Positions 20,352 to 29,076 of a DNA stretch of 64,000 bases are shown one piece after another (positions within the stretch are counted from its first letter, which is position 1; the number at the start of each line of letters is the position of its first letter). Under the pieces are notes generated by a model, which did no database searches, had not been told where the DNA came from, and was given only the letters and a program-made list of their open reading frames with translations. The position numbers and the translations under genes are program-made. The DNA is from Streptomyces verrucosisporus (GTDB taxonomy: Bacteria; Actinomycetota; Actinomycetes; Streptomycetales; Streptomycetaceae): positions 46,013-110,012 of the forward strand of contig NZ_JADEYH010000020.1 in NCBI RefSeq assembly GCF_017114865.1. The letters run 5' to 3'.

Positions 20352-20960
20352 TCAGACCGTCCAGGACGACTCGAGATCGATCACGTCCCCGCCGACCGCC
20401 GTGACGTCCGCCCCCAGCTGGGCACGGAGCGCCAGCCGCTCGATCCGCTCCGTACGGTACTTGCCGTGCTCCGCCGCCGAGTCCCACATCGACAGCACCA
20501 GGAACTCGTCCTCGGCCTGCGCCTGTGCGAAGACCCCCCGCAGCATCCCGGGCGACCCGGCCATCGCAGGGTTCCACACCTTCTCCTGCATCAGGGTGTA
20601 GTGCTCGATCCGGTCGCGGCGCACCCGGCAGTGGGCTACACGCAGCAGGTCCGCGTCCGTGAACTGCGGACGGAAACCCACCTTCACATCGAAGCGGTAC
20701 TCGAAGAGACGGACCTGGGCGTCCTTGTGGGTGCCGTTCTGCGAGGCCGCCAGCCGGTCGTGGGAGCGCGCCATGAACGAGTCGTAGAAGGCCCGGCTCT
20801 CCCAGAAGCCGAAGAGGTGCGCCACGCCCGGCCGGGAACGGCTCCAGCCGCCGCCCTGCGCCCGGAAGCCCGGCTCGCCGAGCAGCCCGGCCCACTTCCG
20901 CTGCCCCCGCTCGAAGCCTCGTCGGTCCACCACCGTGCAGCGCATCCACTTGACCAGCAC
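20352..20960 (-). CDS. DUF4937/YdbC-type protein (duplicated ABM-like fold)
   Basis: A 202-residue protein of the YdbC/DUF4937 type, built of two ferredoxin-like halves similar to antibiotic-biosynthesis monooxygenases. Marks: LVKWMRCTVVDRRGFERGQ at the start, GWSRSRPGVAHLFGFWESRAFYDSFMARSHD, and a second half with EFLVLSMWDSAAEHGKYRTERIE. No cofactor motif is visible and the activity is unknown. GTG at 20960 is supported by TACGAT ending 6 bases upstream, a -10 hexamer placed for a leaderless mRNA; the longer open frame upstream is low-complexity. Confidence 0.75.
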   Translation of the reverse strand: MLVKWMRCTVVDRRGFERGQRKWAGLLGEPGFRAQGGGWSRSRPGVAHLFGFWESRAFYDSFMARSHDRLAASQNGTHKDAQVRLFEYRFDVKVGFRPQFTDADLLRVAHCRVRRDRIEHYTLMQEKVWNPAMAGSPGMLRGVFAQAQAEDEFLVLSMWDSAAEHGKYRTERIERLALRAQLGADVTAVGGDVIDLESSWTV

Positions 20961-20966
20961 CGCGCC

Positions 20967-20972
20967 ATCGTA
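20967..20972 (-). promoter_or_regulatory. Candidate -10 element of a leaderless transcript
   Basis: On the minus strand TACGAT ends 6 bases before the GTG start at 20960. No Shine-Dalgarno sequence is present. Confidence 0.45.
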
Positions 20973-21266
20973 CGGCCATATCGGTGACTGATCGCATGGC
21001 TTGCCGCGGGCGGGGGCGGCCGGCGCGAGGGGCCCGGTCCCGCGTTCGGCCATCTCCGCGGCCGCCGGGCCCCGGTCCTCGCGCAAGGCTCCTGCGAGCC
21101 GGCGGCGCGCCCTGGAGCGGGCCACCCCGCAGCCACCGGGCGCTGTGGACAAACCGCCTGGTGGACAGGAGAGTTGATGTGCTGTCATGGCGGTCGCACC
21201 GCACCGGCCCCCGCGCCGGGAGCGGCCGTGTCCCGCAGCAGCTCAGTTCCTAGGAAGGGGAGCCTG
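20973..21266. other. Divergent spacer between the DUF4937 gene and the TerD gene
   Basis: About 300 bp with no gene that I can support. AGGAAGGGGA just before 21267 is the ribosome site of the TerD gene. The only small frames here have shadow-like Arg/Pro/Gly composition. Confidence 0.4.
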
Positions 21267-21797
21267 GTGAGCAGTCCCAACAAGGGGGTGGAGAAGGTCG
21301 AGGTGGCGGTCAGGTGGGACCCCAGCCCCTCCGAGTCCTCGCCCCACGACCTCGACATCATCGCCGCGACCTACACCGCGGACGACCCGCACGGCGAGCC
21401 CGCGTACGTCGTGCACTTCGACAGCCGCTCGCCCGACGGCACCATCAACCTCAGCAGGGACAGCCGGACCGGCCTGGGTCTCGGCTACGACGAGGTCATG
21501 ACCCTGGAGCTGGGCCGGCTGGCCTCCTCCTACGCCCGGGTGGTCGTGGGCGTGGCGGTCCAGCAGCACAGCGGTCGCCGGACGTTCGGCGACATAGCGC
21601 GCACCGGTGTGCGGATCAGGGAGGGCTACGTCGAGCTGGCCGAGCACGACTTCTCCGGCGTGACCGGGGCGACGGCCGCCACCGTCGCTGAGTTCACCCG
21701 CAACGGCACGGGCGCCTGGGAGTTCCGCGAGCATCTGCGCGGGTTCGACGCCGACCCGGAGTCGTTCACCCGTCTGATGGGCGGCGCCCCCGTCTGA
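21267..21797 (+). CDS. TerD-family protein
   Basis: A 176-residue protein of the TerD family, single-domain Ca2+-binding proteins linked to tellurite and stress resistance and, in Streptomyces, to Ca2+-dependent growth and differentiation. Family segments seen: HDLDIIAATYTADD, AYVVHFDSRSPDG, GLGLGYDEVMTLELGRL and TFGDIARTGVRIREGYVELAEHDF. The acidic residues in DLD and DSRSPDGTINLSRDSRTG fit the Ca2+ sites. It stands alone here rather than in a ter cluster. The start is GTG with AGGAAGGGGA upstream. Confidence 0.85.
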   Translation: MSSPNKGVEKVEVAVRWDPSPSESSPHDLDIIAATYTADDPHGEPAYVVHFDSRSPDGTINLSRDSRTGLGLGYDEVMTLELGRLASSYARVVVGVAVQQHSGRRTFGDIARTGVRIREGYVELAEHDFSGVTGATAATVAEFTRNGTGAWEFREHLRGFDADPESFTRLMGGAPV

Positions 21798-21857
21798 CGG
21801 CCCGGCCCACCGCGCGGCGGCCCACGCGGTTTCCGGCGCCGGAGGGCGCGGAGGGCG

Positions 21858-21895
21858 CCGGAGGGCGCCGACCGCTCACGGTCGGCGCCCTCCGG
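21858..21895 (+). terminator. Terminator of the TerD gene
   Basis: A perfect 17-bp inverted repeat (21858-21874 and 21879-21895) with a CTCA loop. It is preceded by a short tandem GGAGGGCGC-type repeat. Confidence 0.7.
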
Positions 21896-21902
21896 TCGTC
21901 CC

Positions 21903-21938
21903 CTCGGTGCGGCGGCGGGTACCCGCCGCCGCACCGAG
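21903..21938 (-). terminator. 36-bp perfect palindrome, terminator of nrdJ
   Basis: 21903-21920 is the exact reverse complement of 21921-21938 with no spacer. It ends 3 bp before the nrdJ stop codon on the minus strand. Confidence 0.65.
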
Positions 21939-21940
21939 GA

Positions 21941-24808
21941 TCAGCTGCAGCCGCTGGTGGAGCCGCAGCCCTCGCACAGGTAGCAGCTGCCCGTGCGGCG
22001 CATCTTGGTGCCGCAGGAGAAGCACAGCGGCGCGTCGGCGTTGAGGCCGAGCTGCATCTCCACCAGTTCGGTGGAGCTGTGCGCCTCCTTCGGCGCCGGG
22101 GCCGGGGCCTGCGGCTCGGAGTTGCTGCTCACCGTCTTGGGAGGCTCCACCCGGCGCGGGGCCGACTGGGCCAGGCTCTCGACGTCCAGCTCGTCGTCGG
22201 CGGGCTCGTAGGAGCCGGTCTCCAGGTGGCGCTGGCGCTCCTCGGCGGAGTGGATGCCGAGGGCCGAGCGGGTCTCGAAGGGCAGGAAGTCCAGCGCCAG
22301 GCGGCGGAAGATGTAGTCGACGATCGACTGCGCCATCCGCACATCCGGGTCGTCGGTCATACCGGCCGGCTCGAAGCGCATGTTGGTGAACTTCGAGACG
22401 TAGGTCTCCAGCGGCACGCCGTACTGCAGGCCCACCGAGACGGCGATCGAGAAGGCGTCCATCATGCCCGCGAGGGTCGAGCCCTGCTTGGACATCTTCA
22501 GGAAGACCTCGCCCAGCCCGTCGTCCGGGTAGGAGTTGGCGGTCATGTAGCCCTCGGCGCCGCCGACGGTGAAGGAGGTGGTGATGCCGGGCCGGCCCTT
22601 GGGCAGGCGCTTGCGCACCGGGCGGTACTCGACGACCTTCTCGGCCTCGGGCTGCGTCTCGCCCCTGACGTCCTTCTTCTTGGCGGAGAGCGGCTGGCCG
22701 ACCTTGCAGTTGTCGCGGTAGATCGCCAGTGCCTTCAGACCGAGCTTCCAGCCCTCGAAGTAGATCTCCTCGACCTCCTCGACGGTGGCCGATTCGGGCA
22801 TGTTGACCGTCTTGGAGATCGCGCCGGACAGGAACGGCTGGGCTGCGGCCATCATCCGCACGTGCCCCATCGGGGAGATGGAACGCTCGCCCATGGCGCA
22901 GTCGAAGACCTCGTAGTGCTCGGGGCGCAGCCCCGGGGCGTCGATGACGTTGCCGTGCTCGGCGATGTGCTCGACGATCGCCTCGATCTGCTCGGGCTGG
23001 TAGCCGAGCCGCTTGAGGGCCTTGGGCACGGTGTTGTTGACGATCTGCATCGAGCCGCCGCCGACCAGCTTCTTGAACTTGACCAGGGCCAGGTCAGGTT
23101 CGATGCCGGTGGTGTCGCAGTCCATCATCAGGCCGATGGTGCCGGTGGGGGCCAGCACGGACGCCTGGGCGTTGCGGAATCCGTTCTTCTTGCCCAGCCG
23201 GAGCACGTCCTGCCACGCCTCGGTGGCCGCGGCCCACACCGGGGTGTCCAGGTCGTCCATGCGCTTGGCGCCGGTGTTGGCGTCGGCGTGCTGCCTCATG
23301 ACGCGCTGGTGGGCGTCGGCGTTGCGGGCGTAGCCCTCGTACGCGCCGACGACCGCGGCCAGTTCGGCGGAGCGGCGGTAGGAGGTGCCGGTCATCAGGG
23401 AGGTGATCGCACCGGCCAGCGCCCGGCCGCCGTCGGAGTCGTAGGCGTGGCCGGTGGCCATCAGCAGGGCGCCGAGGTTGGCGTAGCCGATGCCCAGCTG
23501 GCGGAAGGCGCGGGTGGTCTCGCCGATCCTCTCGGTGGGGAAGTCGGCGAAGCAGATGGAGATGTCCATCGCGGTGATGATCAGCTCGACGGTCTTCGCG
23601 AAGCGCTCGGCGTCGAAGGACTGGTTGCCGGCGTCGTCGTCGCGCAGGAACTTCATCAGGTTCAGCGAGGCCAGGTTGCACGAGGAGTTGTCCAGGTGCA
23701 TGTACTCGCTGCACGGGTTGGAGGCGGTGATGCGGCCGCTCTCCGGCGAGGTGTGCCAGTGGTTGATGGTGTCGTCGTACTGGATGCCGGGGTCGGCGCA
23801 GGCCCAGGCGGCCTCGGCCATCCTGCGGAACAGCGCCTTGGCGTCGACCTCCTCGATGGCCTCGCCGGTCATCCGGGCGCGCAGGCCGAACTTCGACCCG
23901 CTCTCGACGGCCTTCATGAAGGCGTCGTTGACGCGGACGGAGTTGTTGGCGTTCTGGTACTGGACGGAGGTGATGTCGTCGCCGCCCAGGTCCATGTCGA
24001 AGCCCGCGTCGCGCAGGGCGCGGATCTTCTCCTCCTCCTTGACCTTGGTCTCGATGAACGCCTCGACGTCGGGGTGGTCCACGTCGAGCACGACCATCTT
24101 GGCCGCGCGGCGGGTGGCACCGCCGGACTTGATCGTCCCGGCGGAGGCGTCGGCGCCGCGCATGAAGGAGACCGGGCCCGAGGCGTTGCCGCCGGAGGAG
24201 AGCAGCTCCTTGGAGGAGCGGATGCGCGAGAGGTTCAGGCCCGCGCCGGAACCGCCCTTGAAGATCATCCCCTCTTCCTTGTACCACTCCAGGATCGACT
24301 CCATGGAGTCGTCGACGGAGAGGATGAAGCAGGCGGAGACCTGCTGGGGCTGGGTGGTGCCGACGTTGAACCACACCGGGGAGTTGAACGAGAACACCTG
24401 GTGGAGCACCGCGTGGGCCAGCTCGTGCTCGAAGATCTCGGCGTCGGCCGGGGAGGCGAAGTAGCCGTGCTTCTCACCGGCGGCGCGGTAGGTCTTCACC
24501 ACACGGTCGATGAGCTGCTTCAGGCTGGTCTCGCGCTGGGGCGTGCCGACGGCGCCGCGGAAGTACTTGCTGGTGACGATGTTGACCGCGTTCACCGACC
24601 AGAAGTCGGGGAACTCCACGCCGCGCTGCTCGAAGTTGACCGAGCCGTCGCGCCAGTTGGTCATGACGACGTCACGGCGCTCCCAGACCACCTCGTCGTA
24701 CGGGTGCACCCCGGGGGTGGTGTGGATGCGCTCGATCCGCAGCCCCTTGGCGGCCTTGGTCCCCTTGGACCGGGCCCCTCGTGCCGGGTCGCTCGTCGTC
24801 TCTGTCAT
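21941..24808 (-). CDS. nrdJ: Vitamin B12-dependent ribonucleoside-diphosphate reductase (class II)
   Basis: A 955-residue class II reductase that makes dNTP precursors using adenosylcobalamin, without oxygen. Seen: an N-terminal segment with WERRDVVMTNW, the active-site block NPCSEYMHLDNSSCNLASLNL (about residues 360-380), PTGTIGLMMDCDTTGIEPDLAL, and the conserved ITTSFTVGGAEGYMTANSYPDD. The C-terminus CGTKMRRTGSCYLCEGCGSTSGCS carries paired Cys for redox shuttling or zinc. ATG at 24808 has GGGAGG upstream. It follows nrdR by 113 bp on the same strand, an nrdRJ operon controlled by NrdR as described in S. coelicolor. Confidence 0.95.
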   Translation of the reverse strand: MTETTSDPARGARSKGTKAAKGLRIERIHTTPGVHPYDEVVWERRDVVMTNWRDGSVNFEQRGVEFPDFWSVNAVNIVTSKYFRGAVGTPQRETSLKQLIDRVVKTYRAAGEKHGYFASPADAEIFEHELAHAVLHQVFSFNSPVWFNVGTTQPQQVSACFILSVDDSMESILEWYKEEGMIFKGGSGAGLNLSRIRSSKELLSSGGNASGPVSFMRGADASAGTIKSGGATRRAAKMVVLDVDHPDVEAFIETKVKEEEKIRALRDAGFDMDLGGDDITSVQYQNANNSVRVNDAFMKAVESGSKFGLRARMTGEAIEEVDAKALFRRMAEAAWACADPGIQYDDTINHWHTSPESGRITASNPCSEYMHLDNSSCNLASLNLMKFLRDDDAGNQSFDAERFAKTVELIITAMDISICFADFPTERIGETTRAFRQLGIGYANLGALLMATGHAYDSDGGRALAGAITSLMTGTSYRRSAELAAVVGAYEGYARNADAHQRVMRQHADANTGAKRMDDLDTPVWAAATEAWQDVLRLGKKNGFRNAQASVLAPTGTIGLMMDCDTTGIEPDLALVKFKKLVGGGSMQIVNNTVPKALKRLGYQPEQIEAIVEHIAEHGNVIDAPGLRPEHYEVFDCAMGERSISPMGHVRMMAAAQPFLSGAISKTVNMPESATVEEVEEIYFEGWKLGLKALAIYRDNCKVGQPLSAKKKDVRGETQPEAEKVVEYRPVRKRLPKGRPGITTSFTVGGAEGYMTANSYPDDGLGEVFLKMSKQGSTLAGMMDAFSIAVSVGLQYGVPLETYVSKFTNMRFEPAGMTDDPDVRMAQSIVDYIFRRLALDFLPFETRSALGIHSAEERQRHLETGSYEPADDELDVESLAQSAPRRVEPPKTVSSNSEPQAPAPAPKEAHSSTELVEMQLGLNADAPLCFSCGTKMRRTGSCYLCEGCGSTSGCS

Positions 24809-24839
24809 TCCGCCTCCCTGTACAGGCATAACGCCCTGA

Positions 24840-24864
24840 CACACCCCGCACTTCCCGGGGTGTG
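24840..24864 (-). promoter_or_regulatory. Intercistronic hairpin in nrdR-nrdJ
   Basis: A perfect 9-bp inverted repeat (24840-24848 and 24856-24864) with a 7-base loop between nrdR and nrdJ. It may be a partial terminator or RNA-processing site that sets the ratio of repressor to enzyme. Confidence 0.45.
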
Positions 24865-24921
24865 GTGTTCGTTTCGATGGCCGGAGCGCGACGCGCTCCG
24901 GTCCGGTCCGTGCGGGGCCGC

Positions 24922-25539
24922 TCAGTTCCCGGCGGCCAGTGGCGCGGGCGGGGCGGTGGGGCTTGCGCCGCCTCCGCCGTCACGTTCGCCCCCGCCGTCA
25001 CTTCCGTTTCCGGTGTCCCCGGCTCCGCCGCGGCCTCCGGCTCCCGCGGCCGTGGTTCTGCCCGGGGCCGTGCCGCCTTCGCCGTCGGCCGAGGCCCGCT
25101 CCCCGCGCAGCTCGGTGATCGCGGCCTCGAAGTCCTCCAGCGAGTCGAACGCCTGGTAGACGGAGGCGAAGCGCAGGTACGCCACGAGGTCCAGCTCCCG
25201 CAGCGGACCGAGTATGGCCAGCCCGACGTCGTGCGTGGACAGCTCGGCGCTGCCGGTGGCGCGTACCGCCTCCTCGACCCGCTGGCCCAGTTTGGCGAGC
25301 GCGTCCTCGGTGACCGGACGTCCCTGGCAGGCCTTGCGCACTCCGGCGATCACCTTGTCCCGGCTGAAGGGCTCGGTGACCCCGCTCCGCTTGATGACCA
25401 TCAACGACGCGTTCTCCACCGTCGTGAAGCGGCGGGAGCAGTGCGGACACTGGCGGCGTCGGCGGATAGCGGTGCCGTCGTCGGTGGTGCGGCTGTCGAC
25501 GACGCGGCTGTCGGGGTGCCGGCAGAAGGGGCAGTGCAT
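24922..25539 (-). CDS. nrdR: Transcriptional repressor NrdR
   Basis: A 205-residue NrdR. The zinc ribbon is MHCPFCRHPDSRVVDSR...CPHCSRRFTT (residues 1-40, four Cys in two CxxC pairs), followed by an ATP-cone domain (ENASLMVIKRSGVTEPFSRDK through about residue 140). The last 60 residues are a Gly-rich, probably disordered tail that makes it longer than the usual about 155. NrdR reads ATP/dATP and represses ribonucleotide reductase genes through tandem NrdR boxes. Two such boxes lie upstream (25685 and 25717). ATG at 25539 starts exactly at the zinc ribbon behind GGGAAG. Confidence 0.95.
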   Translation of the reverse strand: MHCPFCRHPDSRVVDSRTTDDGTAIRRRRQCPHCSRRFTTVENASLMVIKRSGVTEPFSRDKVIAGVRKACQGRPVTEDALAKLGQRVEEAVRATGSAELSTHDVGLAILGPLRELDLVAYLRFASVYQAFDSLEDFEAAITELRGERASADGEGGTAPGRTTAAGAGGRGGAGDTGNGSDGGGERDGGGGASPTAPPAPLAAGN

Positions 25540-25684
25540 CGCTTCCCACCCTCCTTCACCCTCGATGGCGCAGCATGAGCGGCGCAGCAGAACAGCATTG
25601 GACACGCGTTCGAGTACCCGGCGGGCGGGCCTCGAAAGCGGCCACCAGCATAGGTGATGCCCATGACTCCTCAGGACCGGGGGA

Positions 25685-25700
25685 CCACAACTTCTGGGTA
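25685..25700 (-). promoter_or_regulatory. NrdR box, distal
   Basis: CCACAACTTCTGGGTA on the plus strand matches the proximal box at 11 of 16 positions. The two boxes start 32 bp apart, about three helical turns, the geometry of NrdR tandem sites. It lies upstream of nrdR. Confidence 0.55.
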
Positions 25701-25716
25701 GCCGCAGAACATCTAA

Positions 25717-25732
25717 CCACTACATCTGGTGG
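25717..25732 (-). promoter_or_regulatory. NrdR box, strong
   Basis: CCACTACATCTGGTGG is an imperfect palindrome of the NrdR-box form (CCAC/GTGG ends around an A/T-centred core). It is 178 bp upstream of the nrdR start and should mediate autorepression of nrdRJ. Confidence 0.7.
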
Positions 25733-25869
25733 CTGGTTGACGAACACACCATGCGTGTCGGAGACGCCGGAACGGCAAACGTACGAGAGGCTACCGTAGC
25801 GATCGGAGGCGACTCGCAGCCCATACACCGCCCTTATCGAGCACGTCAGCCAATCTGCGAAATTTCACT

Positions 25870-25883
25870 CGAACGTGTGTTTG
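25870..25883 (+). promoter_or_regulatory. SOS box (LexA operator) of lexA
   Basis: CGAACGTGTGTTTG fits the Gram-positive/actinobacterial LexA consensus CGAAC-N4-GTTyG exactly. It lies 64 bp upstream of the lexA start codon, consistent with autoregulation. Confidence 0.8.
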
Positions 25884-25946
25884 GCGCAACCTTTCGAAAG
25901 CACATACCGTTGTCCAACCAGGGAGAACCGCTTGAGAGGGGCCGAC

Positions 25947-26753
25947 GTGACCACCACCGCAGAGAGCGCCACCATCACAGCACGGGACCGTTCCCGGGGC
26001 CGGGCCGATCATGTGCGGGAAGCAAACGCCGTGCCCGGCGCGTCCGACGGCGCGTCCGACGGCGCGGAGGCTCCCAGGCCGACCCGCTCGCTGCCCGGCC
26101 GTCCACCGGGGATCCGCGCCGACAGCTCGGGGCTGACGGACCGGCAGCGCCGGGTGATCGAGGTGATCCGCGACTCGGTGCAGCGCCGCGGCTACCCGCC
26201 GTCGATGCGGGAGATCGGCCAGGCCGTCGGCCTGTCCTCCACCTCCTCCGTGGCCCACCAGCTGATGGCGCTGGAGCGCAAGGGCTTCCTGCGGCGCGAC
26301 CCGCACCGCCCCCGCGCCTACGAGGTGCGCGCCTCGGACGCGCCCACCAGCCAGACCACCGACACCACCGGCAAGCCCGCCGCCTCCTACGTCCCCCTGG
26401 TCGGACGGATCGCCGCCGGAGGCCCGATCCTCGCCGAGGAGTCGGTGGAGGACGTCTTTCCGCTGCCCCGCCAGCTCGTCGGCGACGGCGAGCTCTTCGT
26501 GCTCAAGGTCGTCGGCGACTCCATGGTCGACGCGGCGATCTGCGACGGCGACTGGGTCACGGTGCGCCGCCAGCCGGTCGCCGAGAACGGCGACATCGTC
26601 GCCGCCATGCTGGACGGCGAGGCGACCGTCAAGCGCTTCAAGCGCGAGGACGGGCATGTGTGGCTGATCCCCCACAACGCCGCCTACCAGCCGATCCCCG
26701 GCGACGAGGCGACCATCCTCGGCAAGGTCGTCGCGGTGCTGCGGCGCGTCTGA
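25947..26753 (+). CDS. lexA: LexA repressor
   Basis: A 268-residue SOS repressor. After a non-conserved 65-residue N-terminus comes the winged helix (LTDRQRRVIEVIRDSVQRRGYPPSMREIGQAVGLSSTSSVAHQL), then the S24 peptidase-like domain. The Ala-Gly self-cleavage site is in RIAAGGPILA, the catalytic Ser in VVGDSMVDAAI and the catalytic Lys in ATVKRFKRE. RecA-ssDNA triggers self-cleavage, and recA itself lies at the far end of the window. GTG at 25947 has GAGAGGGG upstream. The SOS box upstream shows autoregulation. It diverges from nrdR. Confidence 0.96.
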   Translation: MTTTAESATITARDRSRGRADHVREANAVPGASDGASDGAEAPRPTRSLPGRPPGIRADSSGLTDRQRRVIEVIRDSVQRRGYPPSMREIGQAVGLSSTSSVAHQLMALERKGFLRRDPHRPRAYEVRASDAPTSQTTDTTGKPAASYVPLVGRIAAGGPILAEESVEDVFPLPRQLVGDGELFVLKVVGDSMVDAAICDGDWVTVRRQPVAENGDIVAAMLDGEATVKRFKREDGHVWLIPHNAAYQPIPGDEATILGKVVAVLRRV

Positions 26754-26811
26754 CGCGCCGCAGCACTACACCGACCGCACGGCACCGGTCGCACGACGGC
26801 CGGAACGGGCC

Positions 26812-26841
26812 GCCCCGGGACCACTGCGCCGGTCCCGGGGC
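26812..26841. terminator. Hairpin between convergent lexA and dinG-like genes
   Basis: A perfect 11-bp inverted repeat (26812-26822 and 26831-26841) with an 8-base loop. Confidence 0.6.
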
Positions 26842-26856
26842 CCGGTTCGCACCCGT

Positions 26857-26894
26857 ACCCCGGCGAAGCCCGGGGCTCCGAGCCCCGCCGGGGT
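26857..26894 (+). terminator. Second terminator hairpin after lexA
   Basis: A stepped hairpin: 26857-26864 pairs with 26887-26894 and 26872-26877 with 26881-26886. TCTTT follows on the plus strand. Confidence 0.55.
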
Positions 26895-26935
26895 CTTTCC
26901 CTTGCCCCCTGCCTCACTGCCTGGCCTGCCCGGCT

Positions 26936-29008
26936 CTACGCGCCCTCCCTGGCCGCGGCGTCGATGGCCGCCAGCGAACGGCGCACCTGATCGCGGTCGG
27001 TGGTGTACCAGAAGTCGGGCATCGAGGCCCGCAGGAAACTCCCGTAGCGCGCCCTGGCCAGCCGCGGGTCCAGCACCGCGACCACACCCCGGTCCCCCGT
27101 CGCCCGCACCAGGCGGCCCGCACCCTGCGCCATCAGCAGCGCGGCGTGGGTGGCGGCCACGGCCATGAAGCCGTTGCCGCCCGCCTCCTCCACCGCCTTC
27201 TGCCGGGCGCTCATCAGCGGATCGTCGGGGCGCGGGAACGGGACGCGGTCCATCACCACCAGCTGGCAGTTCGGGCCCGGCACATCCACGCCCTGCCACA
27301 GCGACAGCGTCCCGAACAGGCAGGTCTCGGCGTCCGCGGCGAAGCGCCGGATCAGCTCGCCCAGAGTCTCCTCACCCTGCAGCAGCACGGGCACCTCCAG
27401 CCGCCCGCGCAGCTCCTCGGCCGCCGCCTGGGCGGCCCGCATCGAGGAGAACAGCCCGAGCGTGCGCCCTCCGGCCGCCTGGACCAGCTCGGTCAGCTCG
27501 TCCAGCATGTCGCCGCGGCTGCCCTCCCGGCCGGGCGGTGACAGGTGCTGGGCGACATAGAGGATGCCCTGTCTGCGGTAGTCGAAGGGCGAGCCGACGT
27601 CCAGCCCCCGCCACCGCGGGATCCCGGCGTCCGTCTCCGCCGCGCCCTCCCCGCCCTCGCCCTCACCGTCGGCGACGCTCGCGCCTCCCGCTTCTCCGGC
27701 GCCCCCGGAGTGCTCGGCCGCTCCGCCGGTCTCCGTGATCCGTCCCTCGGCGCTCAGCCCGAGAGAGGCGCCCACCCCGTCGAAGTCCCCGCCGAGCTTG
27801 AGCGTGGCGGAGGCCAGGACCACCGACCGGTCCTCGAACAGTTTCTCCCGCAGCAGCCCGGAGACCGCCAGCGGGGCGACCCGCAGCGAGGCGCCGTAGC
27901 GGTCGTGGCGCTCGTACCAGACGACGTCGTACTCCGACCCCTGGACGATGCGCTCGGCGACCGCGTGGACGTTCTCCACCGAGGCCAGGGCCTGCCGACG
28001 GACGGCGTCCTCGTCCTGGACGGACCGGTCGCGGGTGCTGCCCAGCGCGGTGATGACCGCGCGGGCCGCGTCGCGCAGCGCCGTCAGGGCGTACCCCAGA
28101 TCCTCGGGGACCTCCTCCAGTCGGCCCGGCAGCGCCAGCTCCATCAGCCGCTCGAAGCCCTCCGCGGCCGTCTGCAGCCGGTCGGCCTCCTTCTCGTCGA
28201 CCAGCTTGGCCGCACGGCGCACCGCCCGGTTGACCCCGCCCGGCGTCAGCTCGCCGGTGGCCACCCCGGTGACCCGGGAGACCAGTTCGTGCGCCTCGTC
28301 GACGATCAGGACCTCGTGGCCGGGAAGCACCGGCGCACCCTCGATGGCGTCGATGGCCAGCAGCGCGTGGTTGGTGACGATCACCTCGGCGAGCTTGGCC
28401 CGCTCGCGCGCCGCCTCCGCGAAGCACTCCGCCCCGTAGGCGCAGCGGGTGGCTCCCAGGCACTCCCGCGAGGAGACCGACACCTGGGACCAGGCCCGGT
28501 CGGAGACCCCCGGGGTGAGGTCGTCGCGGTCGCCGGTCTCGGTCTCGTCCGCCCAGTCCCTCAGCCGAAGCAGGTCCTTGCCCAGCCGGCTGGTGGGGGC
28601 CGCCGCCTCGAAGGGATCGAACAGGCCGTCCTCGTCGTCCTGCGGCACTCCCTCGTGGAGGCGGTGCAGGCACAGGTAGTTGGAGCGGCCCTTGAGCATG
28701 GCGTACTCGGGACGGCGGCGCAGCAGCGGATGGAGGGCCTCGACCGTGCGCGGCAGGTCGCGTTCGACCAGCTGCCGCTGCAGGGCGAGCGTCGCGGTCG
28801 CGATGACCGTGCGCTCGCCGTGCGCCAGGGCGGGCACCAGGTAACCCAGCGACTTGCCGGTCCCGGTCCCCGCCTGGACCAGCAGGTGGACGTTGCTGTC
28901 GACGGCCTCGGCCACGGCTTCGGCCATGGCGACCTGGCCGGGTCGCTCGGTGCCTCCGACGGCGGTGACGGCGGCGTGGAGGAGGTCGGTGAGGGCGGGC
29001 TTGGTCAT
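26936..29008 (-). CDS. DinG/XPD-type ATP-dependent DNA helicase
   Basis: A 690-residue SF2 Fe-S helicase of the DinG/XPD group. Seen: Walker A QAGTGTGKSLGYLVPAL (about residue 45), motif Ia ATATLALQRQL, candidate Fe-S cysteines (YLCLHR, then CLGATRCAYGAECF), the DEAH box IVDEAHELV, and C-terminal motifs SLWQGVDVPG and GAGRLVRATGDRGVVAVLDPRL. DinG-type enzymes unwind R-loops, D-loops and damaged forks 5' to 3'. It converges on lexA and no SOS box is visible at its own start, unlike E. coli dinG. The insert around residues 420-460 (Gly/Ala/Glu-rich) is probably a disordered loop. Confidence 0.88.
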   Translation of the reverse strand: MTKPALTDLLHAAVTAVGGTERPGQVAMAEAVAEAVDSNVHLLVQAGTGTGKSLGYLVPALAHGERTVIATATLALQRQLVERDLPRTVEALHPLLRRRPEYAMLKGRSNYLCLHRLHEGVPQDDEDGLFDPFEAAAPTSRLGKDLLRLRDWADETETGDRDDLTPGVSDRAWSQVSVSSRECLGATRCAYGAECFAEAARERAKLAEVIVTNHALLAIDAIEGAPVLPGHEVLIVDEAHELVSRVTGVATGELTPGGVNRAVRRAAKLVDEKEADRLQTAAEGFERLMELALPGRLEEVPEDLGYALTALRDAARAVITALGSTRDRSVQDEDAVRRQALASVENVHAVAERIVQGSEYDVVWYERHDRYGASLRVAPLAVSGLLREKLFEDRSVVLASATLKLGGDFDGVGASLGLSAEGRITETGGAAEHSGGAGEAGGASVADGEGEGGEGAAETDAGIPRWRGLDVGSPFDYRRQGILYVAQHLSPPGREGSRGDMLDELTELVQAAGGRTLGLFSSMRAAQAAAEELRGRLEVPVLLQGEETLGELIRRFAADAETCLFGTLSLWQGVDVPGPNCQLVVMDRVPFPRPDDPLMSARQKAVEEAGGNGFMAVAATHAALLMAQGAGRLVRATGDRGVVAVLDPRLARARYGSFLRASMPDFWYTTDRDQVRRSLAAIDAAAREGA

Positions 29009-29076
29009 AGGACCGCCACCTTACGCGGCGGCGCCGACAGCCGTGCCCGGTACGGTCCGCGGCCCACCCTGGGGAG

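Noticed and set aside
24809..24921. Cobalamin riboswitch upstream of nrdJ
   Set aside because: The 113-bp spacer is too short and shows no B12-box. Only a 9-bp hairpin is present, and nrdJ is controlled through nrdR upstream.
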